Below are positions 45,665-58,202 of a stretch of DNA of 64,000 nucleotides, one piece after another (within the stretch, counting starts at the first letter, position 1; the number at the start of each line of letters is the position of its first letter). A program made the position numbers and the translations under genes. The stretch spans positions 21,479,128-21,543,127 of the forward strand of contig CM035156.1 in NCBI GenBank assembly GCA_020205615.1, in the 5' to 3' direction. Below the pieces are notes generated by a model, which saw only the letters and a list, made by a program, of their open reading frames with translations, was not told where the DNA came from and made no database searches. The DNA is from Panax quinquefolius. Taxonomy: Eukaryota > Streptophyta > Magnoliopsida > Apiales > Araliaceae.

Positions 45665-48067
45665 TGACGCCCCCAAAATTAGGTATACGCCACCCATCTT
45701 GGGTCGCCACTTACATGGTACATAAATTCAAATACAACTTACTAATATAATCGCTGTGGTAATAATACGACATAAATCGTGAGTTTGAATACAAATATTG
45801 TCTACTAGATATTATACAAACTCAAAAGGAGTCCTCATTACAACTATTATCACACTATTTCACGTAATAGTGAGGACTACTAATGCTATCCTCTCGACCA
45901 TTACTCGCTCCCCGACTCGTCCCAAAGCCTATGTTCTCATTTCAAGAGAGAAAAGGAAAGAAAGGGTGGGCTCAACTAGCCCAAGAAGAAATATTACGAC
46001 TAAGATAATGCGTAATAAATTATCATTAGCCTTCAACAAAAAGTTAAACCGATAAAATACAATAGATAAACCAGCTTTAATCGCAATGAATAAGCAATCC
46101 ATTAAAAGAGTCAAGTAGAGAATAAAGTCTACTATCTTTTAGGTTTTAAAAGGTTTTCATCAATTTTTATCGCCGAGACTCAAATTTTAATAAATAAACC
46201 ACCACATCTAATCATCCCTCGCACTACTGGCCAAGGATTTTCATCAAATTATCAATGGTCATGACTATACCGAATCACCCCCGGTCATAATCATACCAAA
46301 ACTATCCATCATCGCATTATGTGCCATCGAGGACTTTTGTCACATCATTTATATCAAGTCACGATTATACCGAATGATCCTCGGTCATAATCATACTAAG
46401 TTCATCTACGCACGTAAGCCAAAGATAACATAATATAACATGAGGATGATGACAATGACATAATAATTCAATAAAACAAGTTCAAGAATTATTTAATCCA
46501 TGAATTATTAACGCCCAAATTGTCAACACGACATCGCTTTCAGAGAGTAAAATTCAAGAATGATCGTAAGAATATTTCCATGAAAAGATATCGATGAAAC
46601 GCAAATATCAAGGATATTCTACTAATTTCATGGAGTATATAAGTCAAAGTTTTAACCAACCGGGTATAATAAAGAATGGAATAACAAAAGAAATCACCAC
46701 GCACGCAGATTCAGATGTACAAAAGTTATTCCAATGTAATAATAATAACTAAACTGTGTCGTGAAATTCACAACCGATGTGATGTTCCAAATGTAATAAT
46801 AAAGATGGAACCAGATCCTGTAGTAAAACACATGATAGATATTCCAATGAACGATAAAGATTTTAACCAGTCCTCCAAAAAACACATGCATGTGATGTTC
46901 CAAATGTAATAATAAAATTTAACCAGTCCTGTAAAACACATGCATGTGATGTTCCAATGTAATAATAAGAATGTCACCAAGTATAGGTAAAATCACAGAT
47001 ACAAAAGTTATTCCAATGTAATAATAAGCAATGGAATAACATAAGGATTTCACCAAGTATAGGTACGCCACAGATATAACAAAAGTTATGTATAGGTACG
47101 CCATTTTTACAAAAGTTATTCCAATGTAATAATAATGAATGGAATAATGTAAGTTCTCTTCAAGAAGAAAGAATAACACCCCTTATCACCAAAAAAGAAC
47201 CTAATATAAGTAAGAAAGAAGTAGTAATACTCTTCTTCTTTCTATAATTTTCTCTATAGCTTCTCTCTATAATTCTCTCTCTGTAGTTTCAATGAATTCG
47301 TAAGAAAATAATGAAGGAACGAGCTTTCTATTTATAGAAAATGGAATGCATAAGAATTAATCCATGAACTATCCAGATTGATTTATTTTAACTGACTATC
47401 CATATTTAAAGAAAAATCTTTTAAATAAAATATAATATATTCTATTTATATAAAAACATTTTACTATGCAAACACTATGCAATACTATGCAAAACACTAC
47501 GCAAAACACTACGCAACACTATGCATAATAAAATATAATATATTCTATTTATGTAATAACTTTAATAAAGTATTCTATTTTTTATATAAAGATGTTTCGC
47601 TTTTATTACGCTAATAATATAATAATAAAACAAAACGTCATTATCGCTATAATAATTCATATTATTAATCGATAATAATGGAATCAAACCGAGTGACTTC
47701 TCACATAAAGATCAATAATCAATACCGCCGTGCTACTACGCAACCACACGACATCGTATTTTTTTACTACCGAAAGTAGTTCAACAAGAACTACCAGAAA
47801 ACTTCCGCCGTTATTTCAATAAAATATTTTTGTCGCTTTTTCAATCCGATAATAATTTTCGCTAGGGTCCACCAATGATTGAGCATTGCAGTATTTAATA
47901 TTCCCTCGCTAAACCCTAATATTCCCCCACCAATCTAATATAATATAACCACAGATACTTTGCAAAATTTATAAATACTACCCACAACTATAATATTATC
48001 TCAAATTCACACCATAATATTAAAAAATTATTTCAACAAAATTTAAATCTTTATCGATAAAACTGGG
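45665..48067 (-). mobile_element. Family B LTR, copy 3 (5' LTR, first bases lost)
   Basis: It matches copies 1 and 2 from TTTTGGGGGCGTCA at 45665 to CGATAAAACTGGG at about 48067. There the expected GTCTCACA end is replaced by TCGACATTGG and plus-strand pol sequence. About eight terminal bases are missing, so the element has no intact 5' end. Confidence 0.8.
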
Positions 48068-50755
48068 TCGACATTGGTTTTATTAAATCAAGACGTCTCC
48101 TTGTGGTGCCCTGCTTCTATTCGTGAAGAAGAAAGATGGAAGTATGCGACTTTTGTATTCATTATCTGGAGTTGAATCATGTCACCATAAAAATAGGTAC
48201 CTATTGCTTTCGCATTGATGACCCGTTTGACTAGTTGCAAGGAGACAAATTCTTTTCAAAGATCGATCTTCGTTAGGATATCACCAGTTGAAAATTAAAA
48301 CCGATGACATTCCAAAGATCGCTTTAACTCCTAAGACGCATTATGAATTCTAGTCATGTCTTTTGGATCGACTAATGCTCCACCGCCTTCATGGATATGA
48401 TGAACCGAGTATTCAAGGAATATGTGGATCACTTTGTGGTTGTCTTTATTGATGACATCCTTATTTATTCCAAAAGCCGTGAAAATCATGAAGCAACACT
48501 TCGAGGTCGATACTCCAAAAGCTTCGTGAATATAAGCTTTATGCCAAGTTGAAGAAATGCGAAGTTCGGGCTCGAGGAAGTAGCATTCCTTGGCACGTAG
48601 TATCAAGTCATGGAATATCCATTGACCCAAAGAAAGATCGAGGCTATTCAAAGTCGGGAGCAACCTAAATCGATGATCAAGCACGTAGCTTTCTTGGCTT
48701 AATTGGTTATTATCGGAGGTTCGTGGAAGGATTTTTCTAATCGCTACTCCACTAAATCATTGACTCGGAAAGATACAAAATTCTATTGGAACGAGGAATG
48801 TGAAAAGAGTTTTCAAGAACTCAAAAGGAGACTCTATTTCAAAGACCGCTACGACAATACCATCCGGCTCGGAGGATTTGTCATCTACGGTGATGCTTCG
48901 TGTAAAAGGTTAGGATGTGTTCTTATGCAACATGGGAAAGTCATAGCCTATGCTCTCGATAACTCAAAGAATATGAGAGGAATTATCCTACCATGATCTA
49001 GAGTTGGCAAAGAAATGCGTTTTGCACTAAAGATTTAGAGGCATTACTCAGATGGGGAGAAAGTGGAGATCTTTACGGATCATAAAAGCCTCAAATATTT
49101 CTTCACTCAAAAGGAACTCAACATGCGACAGCGACGTTGGCTTGAACTATTGAAAGATTATGATCATACCATCTAATACCATCCTGAAAAAGTAAACGTA
49201 GTAGCTAATGCATTGAGTAAAAGATCATATGCGGGTACGAGTGCGATATTGTCAACGCAAAGGCCCATTTTATGTGACTTGCAAAGAATAGAGATAGAAT
49301 TAAAGACTCCAGGGACCCATGTGATGATAGCGAATATATGAGTAGAACCAACTTTAATCGATAAAGTTAAAGCTGCTCAAGCTACAGACCTGGAGCTGAT
49401 GCGTATGAGGAAGAAAGTACAAGAAGGTGCTATACCGGAGGCAAGAATTGATGAAGAAGGAATACTTTGAGTCAACTCCAGACTTTGTGTTCCTAACGAC
49501 CCTGATTTAAAGTATAAAATCATGATGGAGGCGCACAACACACCGCTTTGCAATCCATCTCGGGAGTACCAAAATGTATCGTGATCTTCGACATACATTT
49601 TGGTGGGTAATATGAAGAGGAGATAATAATGTTTATCTCAAGGTGTTTAACTTGTTAACGAGTCAAGGCAGAGTATCAAGTACCAAAAGGTCCATTGCAA
49701 CCACTTGAAATTCCAGAATGGAAGTGGGAGCACATTACTATGGATTTCGTTACTGGGCTTCCCAAGGTTTCTCAAGGCATAGATGCAATTTGGGTCATTG
49801 TTGATAGATTGACCAAGTCTTCTCATTTCTTACTAATACGAGAAACTTATACACTTGAACGTCTTGCTCATATGTACATAAACGAGGTTGTAAGATTGCA
49901 TGGTATGCCAAAGATCCATAGTTTCGATCGAGACCCAAGATTCACTTCACGATTTTGGGTTAGTTTGCAAAAAGCTATGGGCACGATTTACGATTTAGTT
50001 CAAGCATATCATCCTCGCATTTGAGACGGACAATCGAGATGACTATTCAAACTCTTGAAGATTTATTAAGACTTTGTGTCCTTGACTTCAAGGAAGTTGG
50101 GACAAGTTCTTACCATTAGTGGAGTTTTTCTACAACAACAGCTTATCAAACAAGTATTGGCATGGCTCCATTCGAAAGCGTTGTATGGAAGAAAGTATCG
50201 TTCTCCAGTATGCTGGGATGAGGTGGGTGAGGCAATGTTGCTGGGATCGGTGTTAGTACGTATGACTACGGAAAAGATACAAACGATCCCGCAACGTATA
50301 AAAATCTCATAAGACCGACAAAAGAGTTATGCCGATCTTCATCGAAAGGACGTGAAATTCGATATTGGAGATCATGTGTTGTTACGTGTTGCTCCATGGA
50401 AAGGAGTTACGAGATTTGGAAAGAGAGGAAAGCTTAATCCTCGTTTCATTGGCCCATTTTTAATCCTCAATCGAGTAGAAACTGTAGCATATAAACTCGC
50501 TTTACCGCCAAGTATGTCTCGTGTTCATAACGTTTTTCACATATCCATGTTACGTAAATATGTGAAAGACCCGAAGCACATTATTGAGTTAGAACCGGAC
50601 GAAATAGCGAAAGATTTGACGTATGAAGAGGTTCATGTTCAAATCTTGGATAAGAAGGAACATATTCTACGCTCTAAGGTTATTCCTCAAGTCAAAGTTT
50701 TATGGAGAAACCACGATGTTGAGAAAATGACTTAGGAGTTAGAATCTGAAATGAA
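48068..50755 (+). pseudogene. Ty3/gypsy pol fragment with RT, RNase H, integrase and chromodomain-like tail
   Basis: Unlike family A, this copy keeps RT wording: VKKKDGSMR near 48125-48155, then [15 protein letters not shown] (48433-48477), where FIDD is the catalytic motif. RNase H follows (YGDASCKRLGCVLMQHGKVIAYA, 48885-48955, to VVADALSKRS-like near 49200-49230). Next come the integrase HHCC zinc region (49530-49670), the integrase core (49695-50030: [16 protein letters not shown]) and a chromodomain-like end (50600-50720: VHVQILDKKEH, VKVLWRNH). Frame changes occur in RT, near 49000 and near 50020, and a stop replaces the usual Trp at about 50733. It begins abruptly inside RT, and a 3' LTR follows. 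Confidence 0.8.
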
Positions 50756-50833
50756 ATAAAGGTATCCTTACCTCTTTGACATACTAGGTATGTACCCTAA
50801 TTTCAAGGGCGAAATTTCATAAGAAGGGGAGAT

Positions 50834-51590
50834 TGTAAGACCCCAACTTTTATGAATAAAAATGAATTTTTTATAATTATCATTTTTGAATATTATGGAA
50901 TAAATTTAATATAATGTTATAGTTGTGGGTAGTATTTATAAATTTTACAAAGTACGCAAGTTATATAATTTTCGATTGGTTGGGGAATATTCGCGTTTTA
51001 ATAGGAAATATTCATACGACTCAAGACAATCAGTGGACCCTTATTAACAAAAAATTATCATTTGATCGAGAAAACGACAAAAATATTTTTATGATAATAA
51101 CTAAAAGTTTTACCATTAATTTGTTGAACTACTCGGTAGTAAAAGTACAGGAATACGTGGTTCGCATAGTGGCACACCAGATTGATTATTGATGCTTATG
51201 TGAGAAGTCACCCGCTTTTGTTTAATTATCGCCACAAAGAATTGTTGCATACAAGATCTCACGTTATTTGATTCAATTATTGTCGATATTTTATATTATT
51301 AAATCAATAATTGAGACGATGAAGTTATTAATAATATTATTTACAATATTAACGATGTTCAGAAGTTACGCCAAGAGAGGTTTGGTCACCTAATCAAATG
51401 CGCCGATAGGGAGAAATCCTTATTGGAAAGCCCTCTTCCGGGAACAACCCGGTCGATTAATATTGTGAATTATAATAATGATGATAAATGTTGTTAAAAT
51501 TATTAAGGTGATTTTTTTGAAGTATTTGATATTATTATATGGTCCCCTATTTACCCATTTTTCAAAATATTTGGAAGAAAAGTTAGAGAG

Positions 51591-51628
<38 letters not shown>

Positions 51629-51973
51629 GATATTGTGTGTGTGTGTGTTTTCGTAAAGAGTGTGTAAAGAGGTAGTGGGTTTTGGTGGGTGGTGGTAAGT
51701 ATTTTATATATGTATGATATGAATTAATATTGGTGGGGGAATGAAAGGACTTTTGTTTTGGTGGGAGGAATTCCACCCGTGAATTGGGTGGAACGTGGGA
51801 ATGGTGGAGTAGTATTTATATTTATATATATATATATATAATATTAGTGTGTAAAGTGTATGTAATATATATATATATATGATATATTGTCCTTTAGTGG
51901 TATCAAAAGTCGGTGGATTTTAAGAGTTTGTTTAAAGGGAGAAAAAAAATTCAACAAGCATTTATGTTTATAT

Positions 51974-52011
<38 letters not shown>

Positions 52012-52574
52012 TTAATTTTTGGTTATGTTAGGAAAATCCTTGAAATTCAATCAACCAAAGGTTTCGTATGATATGAATTATTCGTTCTGTGATAAATCCT
52101 TACATAGTGTCTTTCCATTCTCCTATAAATAAAGCTCATTCCTTCATTATTTCTTACTTAATTCATTGAAACTCTAGAGAGAGAAAAACTATAGAGAAAG
52201 AAGAAAAGTATTCTCGCTACTTCACCACTTCTATATCAAGTTTTCTTATACTGGTGGGTATTATTTCTTTTGTATTCATGAAGAGAACTTCGTTATTCCA
52301 TTCTTATTATTCATTGGAATGACTTCAGTACGCTGTGCGTCTACCCTATACTTGGTGATTTCATTTGTTATTCCATTCGTTAAATATTCATTGCAGTAAT
52401 ATCCGCTCTGCAAGCGCTTTTACGCCCGGATTCGGGTTCCGCTTTTTTATTATTCCATTGAATATCCTCGTCTATGCGCTTTTACGACGGGTTCCGCTTT
52501 TATTATTCTGGATTGGAATATCTTGTTCGTGGCGTTACTTTTCGGTTCTCGTTATTTATTATTCTCTTGGAATA
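50834..52574 (+). mobile_element. Family B1-type LTR, 3' truncated
   Basis: Starts TGTAAGACCCCAAC after the purine tract AAGAAGGGGAGAT. It shares the GGTTTGGTCACC...GGAAAGCCC block (51380-51440) and ATTCCATT subrepeats (52290-52570) with 1-2274. It contains several AT and GT microsatellites (51590-51650, 51825-51842, 51975-52007). The LTR end is absent: at about 52575 it passes into family A gag sequence. Confidence 0.75.
51540..52010. repeat. Microsatellite-rich insertion in the LTR
   Basis: Four TA runs, a GT run (TTGTGTGTGTGTGTTTTCG, 51632-51650) and G-rich GGTGGG words in about 470 bases. The block is not seen in the other family B LTRs. Confidence 0.7.
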
Positions 52575-55380
52575 ACCATCAACAAATTCTGGGGAAGAGA
52601 ACGATCGCCGTTAGATGCTACAGATGTGGAGAGGAGGACATATAAGGTCAAACTGCTCAAAGCCTTCCAAGGTATGCTATAATTGTGGAAAAGAAGGACA
52701 TATCGCCGAGATCAGACGATATCGAAACCCAAATTCCCGCGTGAATGGTGACTCAAAAGGATGTCCCGTAAAAGTCAAAGTCAACGGTTCTTGGAAGAGC
52801 GTTTGTCGTGGACTTCCGGTCAAAAATACGAGGAACCCAAATAAAGTTAGACGGGTTAGTTAATTATAAATTCTTGCTAAGTTTATACCTTACTAGATAA
52901 TTTGGTTCTACCCATTCTTTTATCTCTTTCGTCTGCGCTTCAACGCTTGAACTTGACTACGGAGAAATTAAACTTTGACCTATCTCATGGAGACTCCATT
53001 AGAGAAACTTTCATTACATCCGTTGTTTAAAAATCTTGCTTGATTCAAGTCAGCACTATCACATTACCGTTAACCTTATTTCTATAGAGATATTTGCTTT
53101 TGATGTGATTTTAAGGTTAACTACTCATCATGCCAAATTGATTGCTTTTGTAAGGTTGTTAGTTTTCATATTCCTAAGCAACTCGTTATTCAATTCAAGC
53201 AATCAAACCATCAGAGTCAAACATTTTCATATCGCCATGAAGTCATTCGCTTATTACGGATGTCAAGTTTTCTTAGTCCATGTTATGGATTTGAATAAAG
53301 ACACGCCGATTTGAATAATATTCTGTTGTTATTGATTTTTCCCGACGATTTTCAAGAAATTTCGCTTACTCCCAAAGTTCGATATTAAATTTTGTATCGA
53401 CTTTGAACCCCAGACAAAACTCATTTCTAAAATCTCATATCGAATGGCTCCTATTGAACTTCGTGAGTTAAAATTCAACTATAGAATTTGGTACCGAGCC
53501 TTTATTTTGTGACTTTCAGGAATTCACCCTGCCGCACTCAGTAGGGACGCCATATTCGCAAGCGATAGTAAACCGATAGGTGTCATTGTGACGCACTATC
53601 CAAGATTGGGATATGAGTCACGCTTGAGAGCAACCTAAGTCGCTTATCGAAAGACGTAGCTTTCAGGCTTTGGTTATTATCTGAGATTCGTGAAGGATAT
53701 TCTCGAATCGCTATTCCATTAACGCACCGACTCAGAGAGATACAAAATTGAATGGAGCAAGGAATGTGGGAAGAGCTTCAAGAACTCAAGAGGAGACTCA
53801 TTTCAAAGACATATTCGATCATGCCATCCCGAAAGTTTAACGGTAGCCGACGCGTTGAGTAGAAGATCATATGCGGAACGAAAAGCGATGATGTCAAGTA
53901 TACGACAGAGCCAACTTTAATAGAAAAAGTTAAGGTCGCTGCTCAAGCCACCGAATCTTTGAGAGTTGATGCGTATGAAGAAGAAAGTACAAGAAGGAGC
54001 TATTCCTAAGCGAGAATCGATGAAGAAGGAATACTTGAGTCCACTCTAGACTTTCAGGTTCCTAACGAACTGATTTGAAGTACAAGATTATGATGGAGGC
54101 ACACAACACGCCATTTGCAATCCATCTCGAAGTACTAAATGTATCGTGATCTTCGACATACATTTTGGTGGAACAATATGAAGAGAGAGATTGCAAAGTT
54201 TATCTCGATGTGTTTAACTTGTCAACGGTAAAGCGCAGAGAGCATCTTGTACCTAAGGGTCCATTGCAACCACTGAGATTCCTGAATGGAAGTGGGAACA
54301 CATTACTATGGATTTCGTTACGTCTTCCCGCGGTTTTCAAGGCATCAATGCTATTTGGGTTATTGTTGATAGATTAACCAAGTTCCGCTTCATTTTTACC
54401 GACACGAGAGACTTATTCCTTGAACATCTTTCTCGTATGTACGTAAAATGCGATTGTGAGATTGCATGGCATGCCAAGATCCATAGTTTTAGATCGTGAC
54501 CCAAGATTCACTTCATGATTTTTGGGTTAGAAAGCTATGGGCACTAATTTATTTATCTGGCTGGCATACCATCCTCAAACGGATGGGCAATCGTAAAGGA
54601 CTACTCAAACTCTTCAAGATATATTAAAACTCGTGGTCCTAGATTTCAAAGGAAGTTCGATAAGTATTGCCATGGTGGAATTCTCATACAACAATAGTTA
54701 TTAAACAAATATAGGCATGGTTCCATTCAAGCATTATATGACAAAAATGTCGTTTCCAATATGTTGGGATGAGGTGGGTGAAGCAACATTGTTGGGACCC
54801 GAAGTTAAGACGTATGACACCGAAAAGATCCAAATGATTCGACAACGATATAAACCAAGACAAGATCGACAAAAGAGTTATGCGGATCTTCATCGAAAGG
54901 ACGGAATTTAATGTAGGGGATCATGATTGTCATGAAGTTGCTCCATGGAAGGGAGTTACAAGATTTGGGAAGAGAGGAAAGCTCAATCCACGATTTATCT
55001 GGCCCATTTCAAATTTTCGACCGAGTAGGAAATGTAGCCTATAGACTCTCAAGCATTCTCCGAGTATGTCTCGTGTTCATAATGTGTTTCACATATCCAG
55101 ATTTTCAGAATATGTGAAAGACCCAACCACGTTATAGAAAGTTAGAACCGGACGAGATACCAAGACTTAACGTATGAGGAGGTAATTGCCAAGATTTTGG
55201 ATAGAAGGAGCATGTCCCTACGCAAGAAAGGTTATACCACAAGTTAAAGTTTTGTGGAGGAATCATGCTATAGAGGAAATGACCGGGAGTTGAAACTGAA
55301 ATGAAAGCGAGGTATCCTCACCTTTTCAAAACACTGTGTACGACGCCAATTTCGAGGACTAAATTTCATAAGGAGGGAGG
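52575..55380 (+). pseudogene. Family A element A2 internal region (RT and RNase H deleted)
   Basis: Begins inside gag at the zinc knuckles (CYRCGEE..HIRSNC and CYNCGKEGHIAEI, 52612-52720). Protease follows (52870-53300: LDNLVLPIL, then KLNFDLS, ITLPLT and CQVFLVHV wording), then the start of RT (LPKFDIKF...RMAPIELRELK, 53370-53475). After a junction at 53480-53640 it resumes at the RT end (53650-53800). It then skips RNase H at about 53815 and continues with its last bit (VADALSRRS-like, 53840-53875). The integrase zinc region (54080-54270), integrase core (54290-54620) and tail (54760-55300) follow. Frameshifts throughout; same deletions as A1 and A3. Confidence 0.75.
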
Positions 55381-58202
55381 TCAGAAGACCTCAAATTTTT
55401 AAATAAAAAGGAATTTCCTTTATTTATTATTTTGAAATAGTAAGGGTTGATTTGATTAATGTGGATAGTTATGGGTTAAATACGCAAATATTTCAAAATA
55501 AGCAAGTGGTTATAAAATATTCATTATCGTTTGAATATTCGTTTGGTCGTGGAATATTCGTGATCGCTTTGGGAATATTCGTACGATTTGCAAGCAAGCC
55601 CATGTGTGGGCCCCATAACTAAAAAGTGATTGGATGAAGAAAACGACAAATATAAGTTGTTTTTAAATAATCACGAAGTTGTTTACAAGTTATCATCATT
55701 GAATACCCGGTGGTTAAAAAACACTAATACGCGCTGGTCAATGAATAAAGAAGACACCAGATTGCACCAATTATTGATTCTTACGTAAGAAGGCACTACT
55801 CAATAATGGTTACAAAGAATTACCGCTCAAAGATTTTATCGAAGTTAATAATTGTCATATTGATATTTTTTATATCATTGTTGTTTCAATAATCACATTA
55901 CACAAGATCTTTCATTATCGGCTAATAATTCATATTATCTCAATAATATTATTAGATAACATTATTGGCAATGTCTAGAAAGTTCGCTCTAAGGAGAGGT
56001 TTGGTCACCTAATCATGCGCCAAGAAGAAGAAAATTTTATCGAAAGCCCCCTCTTTCCTGGAACCGCCTCGGTTCACAATATCAGGATTCTCGTAATATT
56101 ATTTGTGAATAATTAATTATTGATTTATATGATGAGGAAAATATTGATTTTATGTGGATATAGATGGAGAAAATTTTTAAATGACAATTGTTGAAAATTA
56201 ATATTTTATCTTTTCTCGATAAAATAATTCATTTAAATATATTATTTTAATAATATATTAATTGGTGATATTTTTACAAACTAATGTGGGATATATGAGT
56301 ATATGAGGAGGAAGAGTATTTTTGTTGCAATAAATGTTTAAAACATGTTAAACATGTGTTGGTGGACCCCATTTATCGATCGAAATTTGATTATACCGTA
56401 AAATCGCCCGCTTGTGGATTTTTGGCCAATTTTATTTGGAATTTGGAAAACTTTCTTCTGCAAAGTTGTAGAGAATTGAATTTCCTATAAAACTCGCGAG
56501 ATTCGAATTTTCTGATGAAAGGGCTATTTATTATGAATTATTGAAGTTCAAGTTCAAATAATCGATTTTTTGAAGTTTAAAATATTTAAAATAGAAAACG
56601 TTTTTGGAATGTTTAGGTGGCCTCATTTAACATGTGTAGGAGCTGAATTCAGATGGCAAGTGTATGTATGAGGTTTTAAAATATAAATATTATTATTATA
56701 TTAAATTTTCGCTTTGGTGTTCTAAGCAATTTTCCTATAAATAGGTGCTTAGGTTAGAATTGAAAATCACACCGTAAATCAAGTTTTTCTCTATATTATC
56801 GAGTTTATTCTTGTGAGTATTTTGAGTATACTTTGAGTATTGCTATACGGCAAGTTCAAGTCATAGCCTATATCCCTGTTTCAAACTGTAAGATCGATCT
56901 TTCGAGGTAAGTGGATATTATTTTTTTCAGAATGATATTATTTCTTCAATATCATTATGTCAAATGTTGATCCAAGTTTTTATCAAATTTGGAACTTTTT
57001 CATGCTTCTGGGGTTACTATTCATGGGTTACTATTCATGAGTTACTATTCACGAAGTTACTATTCACGAAGTTATTATTCACGAAGTTACTATTCACGAG
57101 TACTATTCATGTAAGCGTGAAGATGTTTTTGTGGAATTTCTATCTTTTGTGTTTGAGTTATTATTCACGATATCAAGACTATTCACGATATCAAGACTAT
57201 TCACGATACTAAGACTATTCACCGAAAAATAAAATTTCTTCTTTTCGTCTAAAATATCTATTCGATACTAACTCGATCAGATCCATGTTTTGATCATTCT
57301 CGAATTTTACACCACTACGATTATTTTTGAGGTATTTTGGACGGATAAAACCAAGTACTTAATCCTTAATCCTTAATCCTTGTCATTTTGTTTCACCGGA
57401 TTCGCTTTTTAAAAATATTTTCATCATCCTCGCCTTAAATGATGATATTATTGAATATCTTCGGCCCAGTAAGTAAAGATGAATGATCAAGTAAAAGAAT
57501 CAAGGCCTCAGTAGTGCAAAAGATGAATGTTTTCGAAGAATATGATTAATATCTTCGCCTCAGAAAGTAAAAAGATGAACAGTGTTTAAATGAATATGAC
57601 TAATCGATGAATATCTTCGCCTCAGAGTAGTAAAGATGAATATTTGATTCCGTATGTATATCGATTGATGTTACAGGATAAAATATTGATGATGGATCGT
57701 TAAATTCATAGATTATAGTAGATTTCATCTCTACGTAACTCTTCTATGAATTATTATTTCACCGCTAATATTGATCCAAACTTGTCAGTCTATCAGATTC
57801 TATCGATTTTTCCTCGTCAAGACTAACGATAATTTGTCAGATATATTATCTTAGTCATAATATTCTTTATCGGGCTAGTTGAGCTCACCCTTTCCCTTGT
57901 TGTTCCATTTTTCTTCTCAGAGGCTAGAATGTAACGAAAGTACTAACTGGGGTATGGAATGAAGGTTCTAGAGAGAGTTGTTTAGTAGTCCTCACCATTT
58001 TTGTAAAATAATGAATCAATAATTATGATGGGGATTTATTTCAGATGTGGATATTGTCTAGAAGACAATATTATATTTAAACTCACAAGATATATTGTCG
58101 TATTTCACACTACATTCAGATTATCAAGTCAGTAGTTTTTTTTTGTACCATGTATTTGGCACTCGTGAACGGGTGTCAGGTATACCTATTTTGGGGGCGC
58201 CA
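55381..58202 (+). mobile_element. Family A LTR shared by elements A2 and A3
   Basis: Starts at TCAGAAGACCTCAAATTTTT after AAGGAGGGAGG and ends TTTTGGGGGCGCCA, 2822 bases. The first bases differ from the expected TGTAAGACC. A primer site follows on the right and a purine tract lies to the left, so the LTR serves both neighbours. GTTACTATTCACGA subrepeats are at 57010-57110. TATAAATAGG near 56735 could be part of the element's promoter region. Confidence 0.8.

Noticed and set aside
48068..50755. Endogenous pararetrovirus
   Set aside because: The element has integrase, a chromodomain-like tail and an adjoining LTR, which mark a Ty3/gypsy retrotransposon.
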